From contig RCZF01000002.1 in NCBI GenBank assembly GCA_006438735.1, positions 315,501-379,500 on the forward strand: a DNA stretch of 64,000 bases. The letters are read 5' to 3'. Positions 54,914 through 63,717 of this stretch are shown in pieces. The position numbers and the translations under genes were made by a program. The DNA is from Sphingomonas koreensis (GTDB taxonomy: Bacteria > Pseudomonadota > Alphaproteobacteria > Sphingomonadales > Sphingomonadaceae). Below the pieces are notes generated by a model. That model searched no databases and had not been told where the DNA came from. It worked only from the letters and a program-made list of their open reading frames with translations. Position 1 is the first letter of the stretch; every line of letters starts with the position of its first letter.

Positions 54914-56014
54914 TCATCCCGTCGCCTCGACCAACTCGCGCAGCGCGACTGCGACGCCCTTTGTCTCGTCTTCGGTGCCGATGGTAACGCGCAAGCCGTT
55001 GGCGAGGCCCTGGCCGGGCAGCCAGCGGACAATATAGCCCTTGTCCATGAGGCCCTTGTATGCCGTTTCAGCGGTCAACGCGCCCTCGAACAGCACGAGC
55101 ACGAAATTGGCCTGGCTCGGCACCGCGCGCAGCCCGGCGTTGCCGAGTTTGCCGATCTCCTGGGTAAACCATGCCCGCCACTGCGCATTATGCGCCCGGG
55201 TGTGTTCGACGAAGCCGGTGTCGCCGAGCGCGGCGATCGCCGCCGCGGTGCCCGCGATGGTGATCGAGAAGGGCAAGCGGATGCGGTGCATCGCGGCGAT
55301 GATCTCGGCCGAGGCATAACCCCAGCCGATCCGTTCGGCGGCGAGCCCGTACATTTTCGAGAAGGTCCGCGTGACGAGCACGTTGGACGCGGTCTCGGCC
55401 AGCGCCATGCCACCATCTTCGGCGTCGCCGTCGATATATTCGGCATAGGCGTGATCGAGCACCAGCAGCACGTGGCCGGGCAGCCCGGCGTGGAGCCGCG
55501 CGATCTCCTCCCTGGTGGCATAGGTGCCGGTCGGGTTGTTGGGATTGGCGATATAGACGATCCGCGTCCTGTCAGTAACGCAGGCGAGCACGGCATCGAC
55601 GTCGGCCGCATAGTCGGTATCGGGCGCGATCACCGGCGTCGCGCCGACGCGCCGTGCGGCGATCTCGTACACCGCAAAGCCGTAGCGGACGAAGATCACC
55701 TCGTCGCCCGGCCCCGCGAATGCGCCGGCGGCGAGGTGGAGCACTTCGTCCGAGCCGTTGCCGTAAATGATCCGCGCCGGATCAAGCCCATGCTTTGCTG
55801 CCAGCGCATCACGTAGTTCGGTCGCGCTGGCGTCGGGATAGCGTTCGAGCCGTCCGGCGGCGCTGGCGAACGCTTCGCGGGCAGCCGGCGACGTGCCGAG
55901 CGGATTCTCGTTCGACGAGAGCTTGGCGACTTTGCGCCCGTCGTCGGTGGTCGAGCGGCCGGGGATGTACGGCGCGATCGCCATGATCCAGGGTTTGGGG
56001 CTGGGTCCAATCAT
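54914..56014 (-). CDS. hisC: Histidinol-phosphate aminotransferase
   Basis: 366 residues of fold-type I PLP aminotransferase. PLP residues seen are [17 protein letters not shown] and the Schiff-base lysine in [18 protein letters not shown]. It catalyses the transamination of imidazole-acetol phosphate in histidine synthesis and may also act on aromatic substrates. ATG 56014 gives [13 protein letters not shown] 56026 is two to four codons earlier and possible. Flanked by inverted repeats on both sides. Confidence 0.93.
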   Translation of the reverse strand: MIGPSPKPWIMAIAPYIPGRSTTDDGRKVAKLSSNENPLGTSPAAREAFASAAGRLERYPDASATELRDALAAKHGLDPARIIYGNGSDEVLHLAAGAFAGPGDEVIFVRYGFAVYEIAARRVGATPVIAPDTDYAADVDAVLACVTDRTRIVYIANPNNPTGTYATREEIARLHAGLPGHVLLVLDHAYAEYIDGDAEDGGMALAETASNVLVTRTFSKMYGLAAERIGWGYASAEIIAAMHRIRLPFSITIAGTAAAIAALGDTGFVEHTRAHNAQWRAWFTQEIGKLGNAGLRAVPSQANFVLVLFEGALTAETAYKGLMDKGYIVRWLPGQGLANGLRVTIGTEDETKGVAVALRELVEATG

Positions 56015-56056
56015 GGCGAGCCGCATAGCCGCCGTGGGCCGGGACTGGCAAATACT

Positions 56057-56124
56057 CCGTTCGCCCTGAGCCTGTCGAAGGGCGTCCTGTCATAAGCGCG
56101 CTTCGACAAGCTCAGCACGAACGG
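56057..56124. repeat. REP-like inverted repeat between hisC and metX
   Basis: 24-nt arms, 56057-56080 and 56101-56124, pair with three mismatches and contain CTTCGACA and CGAACGG at their ends. This CTTCGACAGGCTCAG-type palindrome is a widespread intergenic repeat in proteobacteria. Confidence 0.85.
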
Positions 56125-56161
56125 ATTTGTTTTTGTCGGAGGTTCCGCTAGCGCAACGTGC

Positions 56162-57289
56162 ATGAATAGCCGCTTCGGCCTCGATCGCCGCATCACCCTG
56201 CCGGGGCCGCTGCGGCTCGACAGCGGCGCGTCGCTTGCGCCGGTGGAGATCGCCTATGAGACTTATGGCGATCTCGACAAGGATGCCGGCAATGCGATCC
56301 TGATCTGCCACGCGCTGACCGGCGATCAGCATGTCGCATCGCCGCACCCGATCACCGGCAAGCCCGGTTGGTGGACGCGGATGATCGGGCCGGGCAAGCC
56401 GATCGATCCGGCGCGGCACTTCATCGTCTGCGCCAATGTGCTGGGCAGCTGCATGGGCTCTTCAGGCCCGGCCAGCGTAAATCCGGCGACGGGCAAGCCG
56501 TTTGGCATGGCGTTTCCCGTCATCACCATCCGCGACATGGTGCGGGCGCAGGCGATGCTGCTCGATCATCTCGGTATCCAGCGGTTGCAGGCGGTGGTCG
56601 GCGGATCGATGGGCGGGATGCAGGCGCTGTCGTGGCCGGCGACCTATCCGGACCGCGTCGCCGCGGCGGTAGTGATCGCCTCGACCGCGCGGCATTCGGC
56701 GCAGAACATCGCCTTTCACGAGGTCGGGCGGCAAGCGATCATGGCCGATCCGAACTGGCGGGGCGGCGATTATTACGCATCGGGCGCGACGCCCACTGCT
56801 GGGCTCGCGGTCGCGCGGATGGCCGCGCACATCACCTATCTGTCCGAAGCGGGGCTGACCGAGAAGTTCGGCCGAAAATTGCAGGCGCGCCCGGAACATC
56901 CAGACGGCGCCAAGACGTTCGGCTTCGACGCCGATTTCCAGGTCGAAAGCTATCTGCGCCACCAGGGGATCAGCTTCACCGATCGGTTCGACGCCAACGC
57001 CTATCTCTACATCACGCGGGCGATGGATTATTTCGACCTGGCCGAGGAGCATGGCGGCAAGCTCGCGGGCGCCTTTCGCGGCACCGCGGCGCGCTTCTGC
57101 CTGATCAGCTTCGATACCGACTGGCTGTATCCGACCGCGGAATCGCGCAGCATCGTCCATGCGCTCAACGCCGCCGGCGCGCGGGCGAGCTTCGTCGAAC
57201 TGTCGAGCCCTTATGGCCACGACGCCTTCCTGCTCGACAGCCCGGAAATGAACCGCGTCGTCGATGGCTTCCTGAGCGCGGGCGCATGA
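56162..57289 (+). CDS. metX: Homoserine O-acetyltransferase
   Basis: 375 residues of alpha/beta-hydrolase fold. The catalytic serine is in [38 protein letters not shown]-like FDTDWLYPT and HDAFLLD (with the histidine) fill out the Ser-Asp-His triad. It acetylates (or succinylates) homoserine in methionine synthesis. It overlaps metW by ATGA, the classic pair. No SAM riboswitch is recognisable upstream. Confidence 0.95.
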   Translation: MNSRFGLDRRITLPGPLRLDSGASLAPVEIAYETYGDLDKDAGNAILICHALTGDQHVASPHPITGKPGWWTRMIGPGKPIDPARHFIVCANVLGSCMGSSGPASVNPATGKPFGMAFPVITIRDMVRAQAMLLDHLGIQRLQAVVGGSMGGMQALSWPATYPDRVAAAVVIASTARHSAQNIAFHEVGRQAIMADPNWRGGDYYASGATPTAGLAVARMAAHITYLSEAGLTEKFGRKLQARPEHPDGAKTFGFDADFQVESYLRHQGISFTDRFDANAYLYITRAMDYFDLAEEHGGKLAGAFRGTAARFCLISFDTDWLYPTAESRSIVHALNAAGARASFVELSSPYGHDAFLLDSPEMNRVVDGFLSAGA

Positions 57290-57882
57290 GCTTGCGTCCC
57301 GATCTCGCGGTAATCGCGACCCACGTCGCGCCCGGATCGCGCGTGCTCGATATCGGCTGCGGCGACGGCGCGCTGATGGCCGCGCTGCGCGACGACCGGG
57401 CGGTCGATGCGCGCGGGCTCGAGCTCGATCCGGGCAATGTCGCGGCGGCAGTCGGCCGGGGGCTATCGGTGGTTCAGGGCGACGCCGACACCGATCTCGC
57501 CGATTATCCCGATCATAGCTTCGACTATGCGATCCTAAGCCAGACGCTGCAGACGACGCGCGCGCCCCATCTGGTGCTCGATCACTTGCTGCGGATCGGC
57601 GGCAAGGCGTTCGTTTCCTTTCCCAATTTCGCGCATTGGCGGGTGCGGGCGTCGCTATTGTGGGGCGGTCGCATGCCGGTAACCGAGCTGCTGCCCGAAC
57701 GCTGGTACGACACGCCCAACATCCATCACGTTACGATCGACGATTTCCGGGCGATGATGAAGGAGCGCAGCGTCGTCGTCGAGGACGCCTGGTTCCTGTC
57801 GCGCGGGCGGCCGATCGGCGCTGCCGCGGCGAACGTTCGCGCGGAGCATGCGGTGTTCCTGTTGCGTCGGCGATCCGCCTGA
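57286..57882 (+). CDS. metW: Methionine biosynthesis protein MetW
   Basis: 198 residues of SAM-methyltransferase fold: [40 protein letters not shown] and the MetW-specific [16 protein letters not shown] and [11 protein letters not shown]. MetW associates with MetX and regulates or supports it; it lacks proven methyl transfer. Its start overlaps the metX stop. Confidence 0.95.
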   Translation: MSLRPDLAVIATHVAPGSRVLDIGCGDGALMAALRDDRAVDARGLELDPGNVAAAVGRGLSVVQGDADTDLADYPDHSFDYAILSQTLQTTRAPHLVLDHLLRIGGKAFVSFPNFAHWRVRASLLWGGRMPVTELLPERWYDTPNIHHVTIDDFRAMMKERSVVVEDAWFLSRGRPIGAAAANVRAEHAVFLLRRRSA

Positions 57883-57965
57883 ACGCCAGCTTTCGCGCTG
57901 GCTCACGCGCCGTTCAAGCCGAGTCGGCGAGGGCGTCCCCAGCCGGCGGGGCCGACAGGAGATCG

Positions 57966-58730
57966 ATGATGATGGTATTTCACAAGACCGTGCTGGGGCT
58001 CGCCACGGCAATGACGATTGCGGCAACGCCGGCATCGGCGCAGCAGCGCTGGGATTGGCATGGCGGGTTTCGCGGCGACCGGGATTACGCGCTGCGCGGC
58101 CCCGGCGTGCGGCTTTTGGTTCCCGAATTGCGCGCCACCAATCGCGGCCGTGCCTTTGTCGTCCGCAACTTCGATCGTAATCGCGACGGGCTGATCGAGC
58201 GGCGCGAGGCCGATGCGGCGAATCGCGCGTTCATCCAGATTGCCGGGCCGCGGCGCGATCGCTTCGATTGGGACGCGCGCGACCATGTCGTGGCGGTGCC
58301 GGTCGAACGCGGCGGCTGGGATCATCGCGGTATGCGCGACTATCACATGCGGCAAACGCGCTACGGCGCGACCTTCGATCTTTCCGACGTGCTGTTCGAG
58401 ACCGACAGCGCGGCGCTGCGCCCGGCGGCGATCGACAAGTTGCGGCCGCTCGGCGGCTATCTGAAGGCTAATCCCGCTGTCCGACTGCGGATCGACGGCT
58501 ATACCGATTCGCGCGCCTCCGATGCGCATAACCAGACGCTGTCCGAGCACCGCGCACAGAGCGTGGAAAGCGCGCTGGCGGGCATGGGCGTCAGCGAGCA
58601 GCGGATGCAGGCGCAAGGCCACGGCGAGAACGAGCCGGTCGCGACCAACGCGACGGCCGCGGGCCGCCAGCAGAACCGCCGCGTATCGGTCACGCTGATC
58701 GGCCAGCAGGCGAGCCGCTTCGCCGAATGA
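57966..58730 (+). CDS. OmpA-domain protein with a canonical EF-hand loop
   Basis: 254 residues from the first of three tandem ATGs at 57966. A signal peptide (HKTVLGLATAMTIAATPASA) precedes an N-terminal region with the EF-hand loop D-x-N-x-D-G-L-I-x3-E at residues 70-81 (DRNRDGLIERRE) and a C-terminal OmpA/peptidoglycan-binding domain (VLFETDSAALRPAAI, IDGYTDSRASDAHNQTLSEHRA). It likely links outer membrane and peptidoglycan; the EF-hand suggests calcium binding. A Shine-Dalgarno AGGAG precedes the ATG. Confidence 0.88.
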   Translation: MMMVFHKTVLGLATAMTIAATPASAQQRWDWHGGFRGDRDYALRGPGVRLLVPELRATNRGRAFVVRNFDRNRDGLIERREADAANRAFIQIAGPRRDRFDWDARDHVVAVPVERGGWDHRGMRDYHMRQTRYGATFDLSDVLFETDSAALRPAAIDKLRPLGGYLKANPAVRLRIDGYTDSRASDAHNQTLSEHRAQSVESALAGMGVSEQRMQAQGHGENEPVATNATAAGRQQNRRVSVTLIGQQASRFAE

Positions 58731-58736
58731 GGAGGA

Positions 58737-58766
58737 GCCGGGTTCGGCGTCACCGCCGGACCCGGC
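58737..58766. terminator. Hairpin between the OmpA and GAF genes
   Basis: A stem GCCGGGT-T-CGGCG / CGCCG-G-ACCCGGC (58737-58749 and 58754-58766) with a TCAC loop separates the two convergent genes. No T-tract follows, so it is a weak intrinsic terminator or mRNA stabiliser. Confidence 0.65.
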
Positions 58767-59279
58767 TTAGCCCAAGCGCCGGTTGCGATCAAAGCGCTGC
58801 ATGACGTCATTGGCCAGCACCATCAGCCCCTGGCGCTGCAGCGGCGTCAGCGTGGCGCGCGGCTTGCTGTCGAGCACGCACAGCGAGCCGAGCGGGACAC
58901 CGTCCGACGCGGTAATCGCTGCGCCGGCGTAGAAGCGGATGAACGGATCGCCGGTGACGAGCGGGTTATCGGCAAAGCGCGGATCGAGCGCCGCATCGGG
59001 CACGATCATGATCTCCTGCTCGATCATCGCGTGCTGGCAGAACGACACGGCGCGCGGCGTTTCGCTGAGATCGGTGCCGGTTCTGGCGAGAAAGCGTTGG
59101 CAGCTCTCCTCGACCAGGGTGACGAGCGCGACCGGCGTGCTGCACAGCGCCGCCGCAAAATCGGTGATCCGCCGCAGCGCCGGATCATCGCGAACCGCGT
59201 CGATGTCGTGCGCGGCGATCGTTTCGGCGCGCGCGGCCTCGTCAATGCGCCAGCCCGGCGCGACGGTCTTGTCGGTCAT
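58767..59279 (-). CDS. GAF-domain protein
   Basis: 170 residues forming a single GAF domain (RITDFAAALCSTPVALVTLVEES, SFCQHAMIEQEIMIVPDAALDPRFADNPLV, FYAGAAITASDGVPLGSLCVLD). No output domain follows. Stand-alone GAF proteins bind small ligands or act as free-methionine sulfoxide reductases; the required cysteines for the latter are not obvious. Function unknown. Confidence 0.85.
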   Translation of the reverse strand: MTDKTVAPGWRIDEAARAETIAAHDIDAVRDDPALRRITDFAAALCSTPVALVTLVEESCQRFLARTGTDLSETPRAVSFCQHAMIEQEIMIVPDAALDPRFADNPLVTGDPFIRFYAGAAITASDGVPLGSLCVLDSKPRATLTPLQRQGLMVLANDVMQRFDRNRRLG

Positions 59280-59294
59280 GCCCGTGGTCCCAGT

Positions 59295-59825
59295 CTAAAA
59301 CGGCACGTCGTCGTCGAGATCGTCGGCGTATCCGCCGCCGCCCGAGGGAGCGCTCGAGCCGCGACTGCCGCCGCCGCGCGCGCCACCGCCGCCGCCGAAA
59401 TCGTCGCTGCCGCCGCCCCAATCGTCACGGCCCGAGCCGACGTTGCCGCCGCCTGCGCCGCCACCACCGCCGGGTGCGCCATCGAGCATCGTCAGCACGC
59501 TGTTGAAACCCTGCAGCACGATCTCGGTCGAATAACGATCATTGCCCTGGGCGTCCTGCCATTTGCGGGTCTGCAGCGCACCTTCGATATATACCTTAGA
59601 GCCTTTTCGCAGGTAGCGCTCGGCGACATTGGCGAGACCTTCGTTGAAGATCGCCACCGAATGCCATTCGGTCTTTTCCTTGCGCTCGCCGCTGTTCTTG
59701 TCTTTCCAGCTTTCCGATGTGGCGATGCGCAGGTTGACCACCTTGCCGCCGTTCTGAAAGCTCTTGCTCTCCGGATCGCGGCCGAGATTGCCGACCAGGA
59801 TCACCTTGTTCACGCTGCCGGCCAT
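59295..59825 (-). CDS. ssb: Single-stranded DNA-binding protein
   Basis: 176 residues. An OB fold ([84 protein letters not shown]) is followed by a long glycine-rich linker and the acidic DDDVPF tail that binds partner proteins. It covers ssDNA in replication and repair. ATG 59825. Confidence 0.96.
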   Translation of the reverse strand: MAGSVNKVILVGNLGRDPESKSFQNGGKVVNLRIATSESWKDKNSGERKEKTEWHSVAIFNEGLANVAERYLRKGSKVYIEGALQTRKWQDAQGNDRYSTEIVLQGFNSVLTMLDGAPGGGGGAGGGNVGSGRDDWGGGSDDFGGGGGARGGGSRGSSAPSGGGGYADDLDDDVPF

Positions 59826-59840
59826 GTCGTCTCCCGTGAT

Positions 59841-61709
59841 CTACAAACCGATTGCCGTTGCGACCCAATAGGTCGCTCCAGCAGCGATGTAAGCGAGCGC
59901 GAACAAATAGCCAACCATGAACGCGGGCCATTTCCAGCCGTTCGTCTCACGCCGCGTAATCGCGATCGTGGAGATGCATTGCGGCGCGAACACGAACCAC
60001 ATCAGGAAGGAGAGCGCGGTGGCAAGGCTCCAGCGGTGGCGCAGGTTTTCGATCATCGCGCGGTTGCCGTTGTCGCTATCGGGATTGTCGACCGAATAGA
60101 CCGTGCCGATCGCCGCCACCGCCACTTCGCGTGCCGCCATCGCCGGGATCAGCGCGAGCGCGATGTCGCGGTTGAAGCCGATCGGGCGGACGATCGGCTC
60201 GACGACATTGTTGGCGATTCGCCCGGCGATCGAATAATCGACCTTGGAGACGGGGCTGCCCGCCGGCGGTTGCGGGAAGCTCAAGAGCGCCCACAAGACG
60301 ATCGTCGTCGTCGCGATGATCGTGCCGGCGCGCTTCAGGAAGATCATCGCGCGAGTCCACAGGCCGAGCGCGATATCACGCAGCCGCGGCATCTGATATT
60401 TGGGCATTTCCATCATGAAGCCCGACGACGCGCCCTTGGTCACCGTCCGCCGCAGCACGAAGGCGACGACGAACGCGCCGACCACGCCGAGCAGGTAGAG
60501 CGCGAACATGACGAGCCCCTGCATGCCGACGAACGGCAAGACCCGGGTATCGGGAATCAGCGCGCCGATGATGAGGGTATAGACCGGCAGCCGCGCCGAG
60601 CAGGTCATCAGCGGGGCGATCAGGATGGTGGTGAGGCGGTCCTTCTCATCCTCGATCGTGCGCGTCGCCATGATGCCGGGGACGGCGCAGGCGAAGGAGG
60701 AAAGCAAGGGGATGAAGGCGCGGCCCGACAGGCCGACGCTGGCCATGATGCGGTCCATCAGGAAGGCGGCGCGGACCATATAGCCCGACGCCTCGAGCAG
60801 CAGGATGAAGAAGAACAGGATCAGGATCTGCGGCAGGAAGACGATCACCGCGCCGACGCCGGCGATGACGCCGTCGACCACCAGCGAGCGCAGGATGCTC
60901 GGCGCAAAACTGTGGGTGACCGCGGCGCCGAGCCAATCGAAGCCGGCCTGGATCAGATCCATCGGTGCCTGCGCCCAGGCGAACACTGCCTGGAACATGA
61001 CGAACAGGATCGTCGCCAGCAGGATCAGGCCGAACACCGGGTGGAGCGCGACCGAATCGAGGGCGTGTGTCCAGCGCCGCACCGGCGTTTCGGAGACGGT
61101 GGCGGCGAGCGCGATGGCGCGCGCGCGGCGCTGCAGCGTGACGATATCTTCCTGGAGGCTGCCGTCGGCGGAGCGCAGCTTGATTGCGGCGCCGCGGCGA
61201 ATCGTCTCGCCCAGCGCCGCCTTGAGCTCGTCGATGCCGCGTTTGCGGACCGCGACGGTCGGCACCACCGGCACGCCGAGCGCGCGTTCGAGCGCCTGCG
61301 GATCGAGCGTTAGCCCGTCGCGCGTCGCCAGATCGATCATGTTGAGCGCCACCACCATCGGCAGGCCGAGCGCGATCAATTGCAGCGTGAAGCGCAGGTG
61401 ATTGTCGAGATTGGCGGCATCGACGACGACGATCAGCGCGTCGGGCAGCCGCTCGCCGGCCTGCGTGCCGGTGATGACATCGCGGGTGACGCGTTCGTCG
61501 GGCGAAGACGGATCGAGGCTATAGGCGCCGGGCAGATCAAGCAGCTCGATCGGGCGGCCATCGGCGAGGCTGGTGCGGCCGGCGTGACGCTCGACAGTGA
61601 CGCCGGGATAATTGCCGACCTTCTGCCGCGCGCCGGTTAGCGCGTTGAACAGCGCGCTTTTGCCGGAATTGGGGTTTCCGACCAGCGCGACCAGCGGTGT
61701 CGGGTGCAT
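59841..61709 (-). CDS. feoB: Ferrous iron transport protein B
   Basis: 622 residues. An N-terminal G domain (VALVGNPNSGKSALFNALTG, DLPGAYSLDPSSPDE), a guanine-nucleotide dissociation region (LERALGVPVVPTVAVRKRGID) and a membrane part with repeated helices and two inner motifs, one at FACAVPGIMATRTI. It imports Fe(II) across the inner membrane, powered or gated by GTP. The start is directly behind the feoA stop without a gap. Confidence 0.95.
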   Translation of the reverse strand: MHPTPLVALVGNPNSGKSALFNALTGARQKVGNYPGVTVERHAGRTSLADGRPIELLDLPGAYSLDPSSPDERVTRDVITGTQAGERLPDALIVVVDAANLDNHLRFTLQLIALGLPMVVALNMIDLATRDGLTLDPQALERALGVPVVPTVAVRKRGIDELKAALGETIRRGAAIKLRSADGSLQEDIVTLQRRARAIALAATVSETPVRRWTHALDSVALHPVFGLILLATILFVMFQAVFAWAQAPMDLIQAGFDWLGAAVTHSFAPSILRSLVVDGVIAGVGAVIVFLPQILILFFFILLLEASGYMVRAAFLMDRIMASVGLSGRAFIPLLSSFACAVPGIMATRTIEDEKDRLTTILIAPLMTCSARLPVYTLIIGALIPDTRVLPFVGMQGLVMFALYLLGVVGAFVVAFVLRRTVTKGASSGFMMEMPKYQMPRLRDIALGLWTRAMIFLKRAGTIIATTTIVLWALLSFPQPPAGSPVSKVDYSIAGRIANNVVEPIVRPIGFNRDIALALIPAMAAREVAVAAIGTVYSVDNPDSDNGNRAMIENLRHRWSLATALSFLMWFVFAPQCISTIAITRRETNGWKWPAFMVGYLFALAYIAAGATYWVATAIGL

Positions 61710-61982
61710 CTAACTCGTGAGCGGCGAGACGTGGATCGCGCCGGCGACCGCGCGGCGCAGCGCCACGGTCATGCGGCCGATGCGACAGGCGATCGGCCCG
61801 CCGCCGAGTCGCGCGCGGTGCAGCACTTCGACGCCGACGCCCTCATCGAAGCCGAGTTCGCGCAAGCGCCGCGCTTCGGGCAGCGCGAGCCGATCCCAAT
61901 CGATCGCAGCGACAGTTGCGTGCTGCCGCTGCGGCAAGGTTTCGAGGCTGACCGGGACTCTTACAGGGGCCGACATGTCCAT
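61710..61982 (-). CDS. feoA: Ferrous iron transport protein A
   Basis: 90 residues from the ATG at 61982 (MDMSAPV; ATG 61976 is equally plausible). The SH3-like FeoA domain reads RLRELGFDEGVGVEVLHRARLGGGPIACRIGRMTVALRR. FeoA is a small cytosolic partner of FeoB. A Fur-like box lies a few bases upstream, and feoB follows without a gap. Confidence 0.9.
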   Translation of the reverse strand: MDMSAPVRVPVSLETLPQRQHATVAAIDWDRLALPEARRLRELGFDEGVGVEVLHRARLGGGPIACRIGRMTVALRRAVAGAIHVSPLTS

Positions 61983-61987
61983 GCTGC

Positions 61988-62006
61988 GAGTGATTATCAA
62001 TAACTC
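61988..62006. promoter_or_regulatory. Fur-box-like sequence upstream of feoAB
   Basis: The 19-bp sequence has the core ATTGATAATCA on the minus strand, matching the Fur core AATGATAATCA with few changes, and lies directly upstream of feoA. Fur repression under iron sufficiency is expected for feo genes; binding is inferred. Confidence 0.55.
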
Positions 62007-62081
62007 GGCGCGATGGGAAGGGGAAATGCGAGTCAATCGCAGAAAGCGCTATTCGGGACGAGGAGTGTCAGTCTGTAATCG

Positions 62082-62738
62082 TCACACCACCGGATAGCGC
62101 AGCCGGCCGATGAAGCGCGACAGGCTGGGCATATGTTCGCGGCGCTTCACCAGCTGCGCCTTTGCCTTTTCGAAGCGCAGGATGCCGTCGATGCGGCGAT
62201 CGAGGAAGGCGCGCGTGTCGGCATGGCCTTCGCTGTCGTCGTCGAGGAAGACGGTGATTGTCGCCGCATAGACCCCCGAGAGAATGCCGCGCTTGGTGTA
62301 ATGATTGTAATCGGTCGCGGTATCGCCGGCGCGGCGCCACATCAGATCGGCGGCATGCCAGCCTAGCTTTACGCCGCGCAGCGCGTTCTGCGGCATGGCG
62401 AGCAGCGTCAATGCGCGGCGCAGTGCCTCGCGGTCGGGCGCGAGCACATCGAGTCGCGCCTCGATCTGCGCGGCGATGCACCGGCGGATCTTCATCCCCC
62501 TGAGCGCGTCGTCGGGGACAGCGGCGATCATCGCGGCGTCGATCGACGCGAACCAGGCCTGGATCATGTCGATCGCGCCGCCGGGAAAGGCGAGTCGCGC
62601 GACATCGGCGTCGACGCCTTCGGCCGCAGCCGCCGCCTCGATCGCGGCGTCCCCCCAACCGTCGAACGCCGCGTTTTCGGCGAGGCGCGGCGCGAGGCCG
62701 GCGCGGATTTCATCGAGCGTGGCGTCCTGGGCGATCAT
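62082..62738 (-). CDS. COQ9-family ubiquinone biosynthesis protein
   Basis: 218 residues of the alphaproteobacterial COQ9 family: GWGDAAIEAAAAAEGVDADVARLAFPGGAIDMIQAWF (in parts), MPQNALRGVKLGWHAADLMWRRAGDTATDYNHYTKR and the C-terminal basic stretch. COQ9 is a TetR-like lipid-binding accessory that helps COQ7 act on ubiquinone precursors. The start overlaps the DMT gene stop by ATGA. Confidence 0.9.
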   Translation of the reverse strand: MIAQDATLDEIRAGLAPRLAENAAFDGWGDAAIEAAAAAEGVDADVARLAFPGGAIDMIQAWFASIDAAMIAAVPDDALRGMKIRRCIAAQIEARLDVLAPDREALRRALTLLAMPQNALRGVKLGWHAADLMWRRAGDTATDYNHYTKRGILSGVYAATITVFLDDDSEGHADTRAFLDRRIDGILRFEKAKAQLVKRREHMPSLSRFIGRLRYPVV

Positions 62739-63664
62739 GCGGCCACTCTAGTCTCGCCCGGCGGCGGCGCAAGCGCGGGCACACGTCGGCGCACAAGCAC
62801 CAGCGCCACTGCGACGAGCACGGCGCCGATCAGATCGGTCATCCCCAGCGTTTCGCCATAGACCAGCCAGCCGATCGCGCCGGCGACGATCGGCTGCGTC
62901 AGCAGCGCGATGCCGACGACCAGCGGCGACAATTTGCCGAGGGCATAGATCATCATGCCCTGGCCCAGCACCTGGCTGGCGAGCGCGACGCCGATCAGCG
63001 GCCCCCAATGCTGCGGCCAGATCCGCTCACCGAGGACAAGCGCGAACAGCAGCAACGGCAGCACGCTCGCCAGCGATGACAGCGCCAGCGCGGGGAGCGG
63101 CGCGAGCACCAGCCGCGCGCGCGCCATCAGGATGAAATAGCCGGTATAGAGCAGCCCGGCGAGCAGGCAGAGCAGATCGCCGACCAGATTCTTGGGTGAC
63201 AGCTCGTAGGATTTGCCCATCAGCAGCGCCGCGCCGATCGCGGCGAGCACCAGCGCCAGCGCCTGAACCCGGCTGGGCAATGCGCGGACCAGGAAGAAGC
63301 CGTAGATCGGATAGAATAGCGTCGCCGAGTTGCCGAACAGCGTGGCGTTGGCGAGCGTGGTGCGCAGGATGCCGATGTGCCAGCTCGCCAGATCGGCGGC
63401 GAAGCAGACCCCGCCCAGCGCGAGCGCAACCCACAACGCCCGGCCGATCCCGTGTGGCCGCCAGCCGGTGCCGAACGCGGCGACGAGCAGCAGCGGGACG
63501 GCCAGCGCGATCCGCCAGAAACCGGTCGCCACCGGGCCGACATCGGCGAGTCGGACGAACCACGGCCCGAAGGCGAGGGCGACGTTGGCGACGATCAGCG
63601 CGGCAAGCGCCAGCGTGTCGGTTTCGCGCCCGGAAGATTTTCTTGAACCCGCGTCGGGATGCAT
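62735..63664 (-). CDS. EamA/DMT-superfamily transporter
   Basis: 309 residues with ten hydrophobic segments in two EamA repeats (LIVANVALAFGPWFVRLADVGP, then YTGYFILMARARLVLAPL, and QPIVAGAIGWLVYGETLGMTDLIGAVLVAVAL). These exporters pass metabolites or amino acids out of the cell; the substrate is unknown. The ATG at 63664 is preferred because it starts close to the first helix; a Met further upstream is possible. Confidence 0.85.
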   Translation of the reverse strand: MHPDAGSRKSSGRETDTLALAALIVANVALAFGPWFVRLADVGPVATGFWRIALAVPLLLVAAFGTGWRPHGIGRALWVALALGGVCFAADLASWHIGILRTTLANATLFGNSATLFYPIYGFFLVRALPSRVQALALVLAAIGAALLMGKSYELSPKNLVGDLLCLLAGLLYTGYFILMARARLVLAPLPALALSSLASVLPLLLFALVLGERIWPQHWGPLIGVALASQVLGQGMMIYALGKLSPLVVGIALLTQPIVAGAIGWLVYGETLGMTDLIGAVLVAVALVLVRRRVPALAPPPGETRVAA

Positions 63665-63717
63665 CTCGGTCCCCTGACCCCTATCTGGCGAGGATTCGCG
63701 TAGCAAAAGGAAACCCG

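Noticed and set aside
56027..56161. SAM-II riboswitch upstream of metX
   Set aside because: Common for this gene in alphaproteobacteria, but the region holds only the palindromic repeat and no SAM-II core.
57831..57838. Third GAACGTTC core
   Set aside because: It lies inside metW coding sequence far from the glycan locus and lacks the extended palindrome; probably chance.
59031..61313. 760-codon plus-strand open frame across GAF, ssb and feoB
   Set aside because: Three well-supported minus-strand genes occupy this span; the frame has no recognisable domain.
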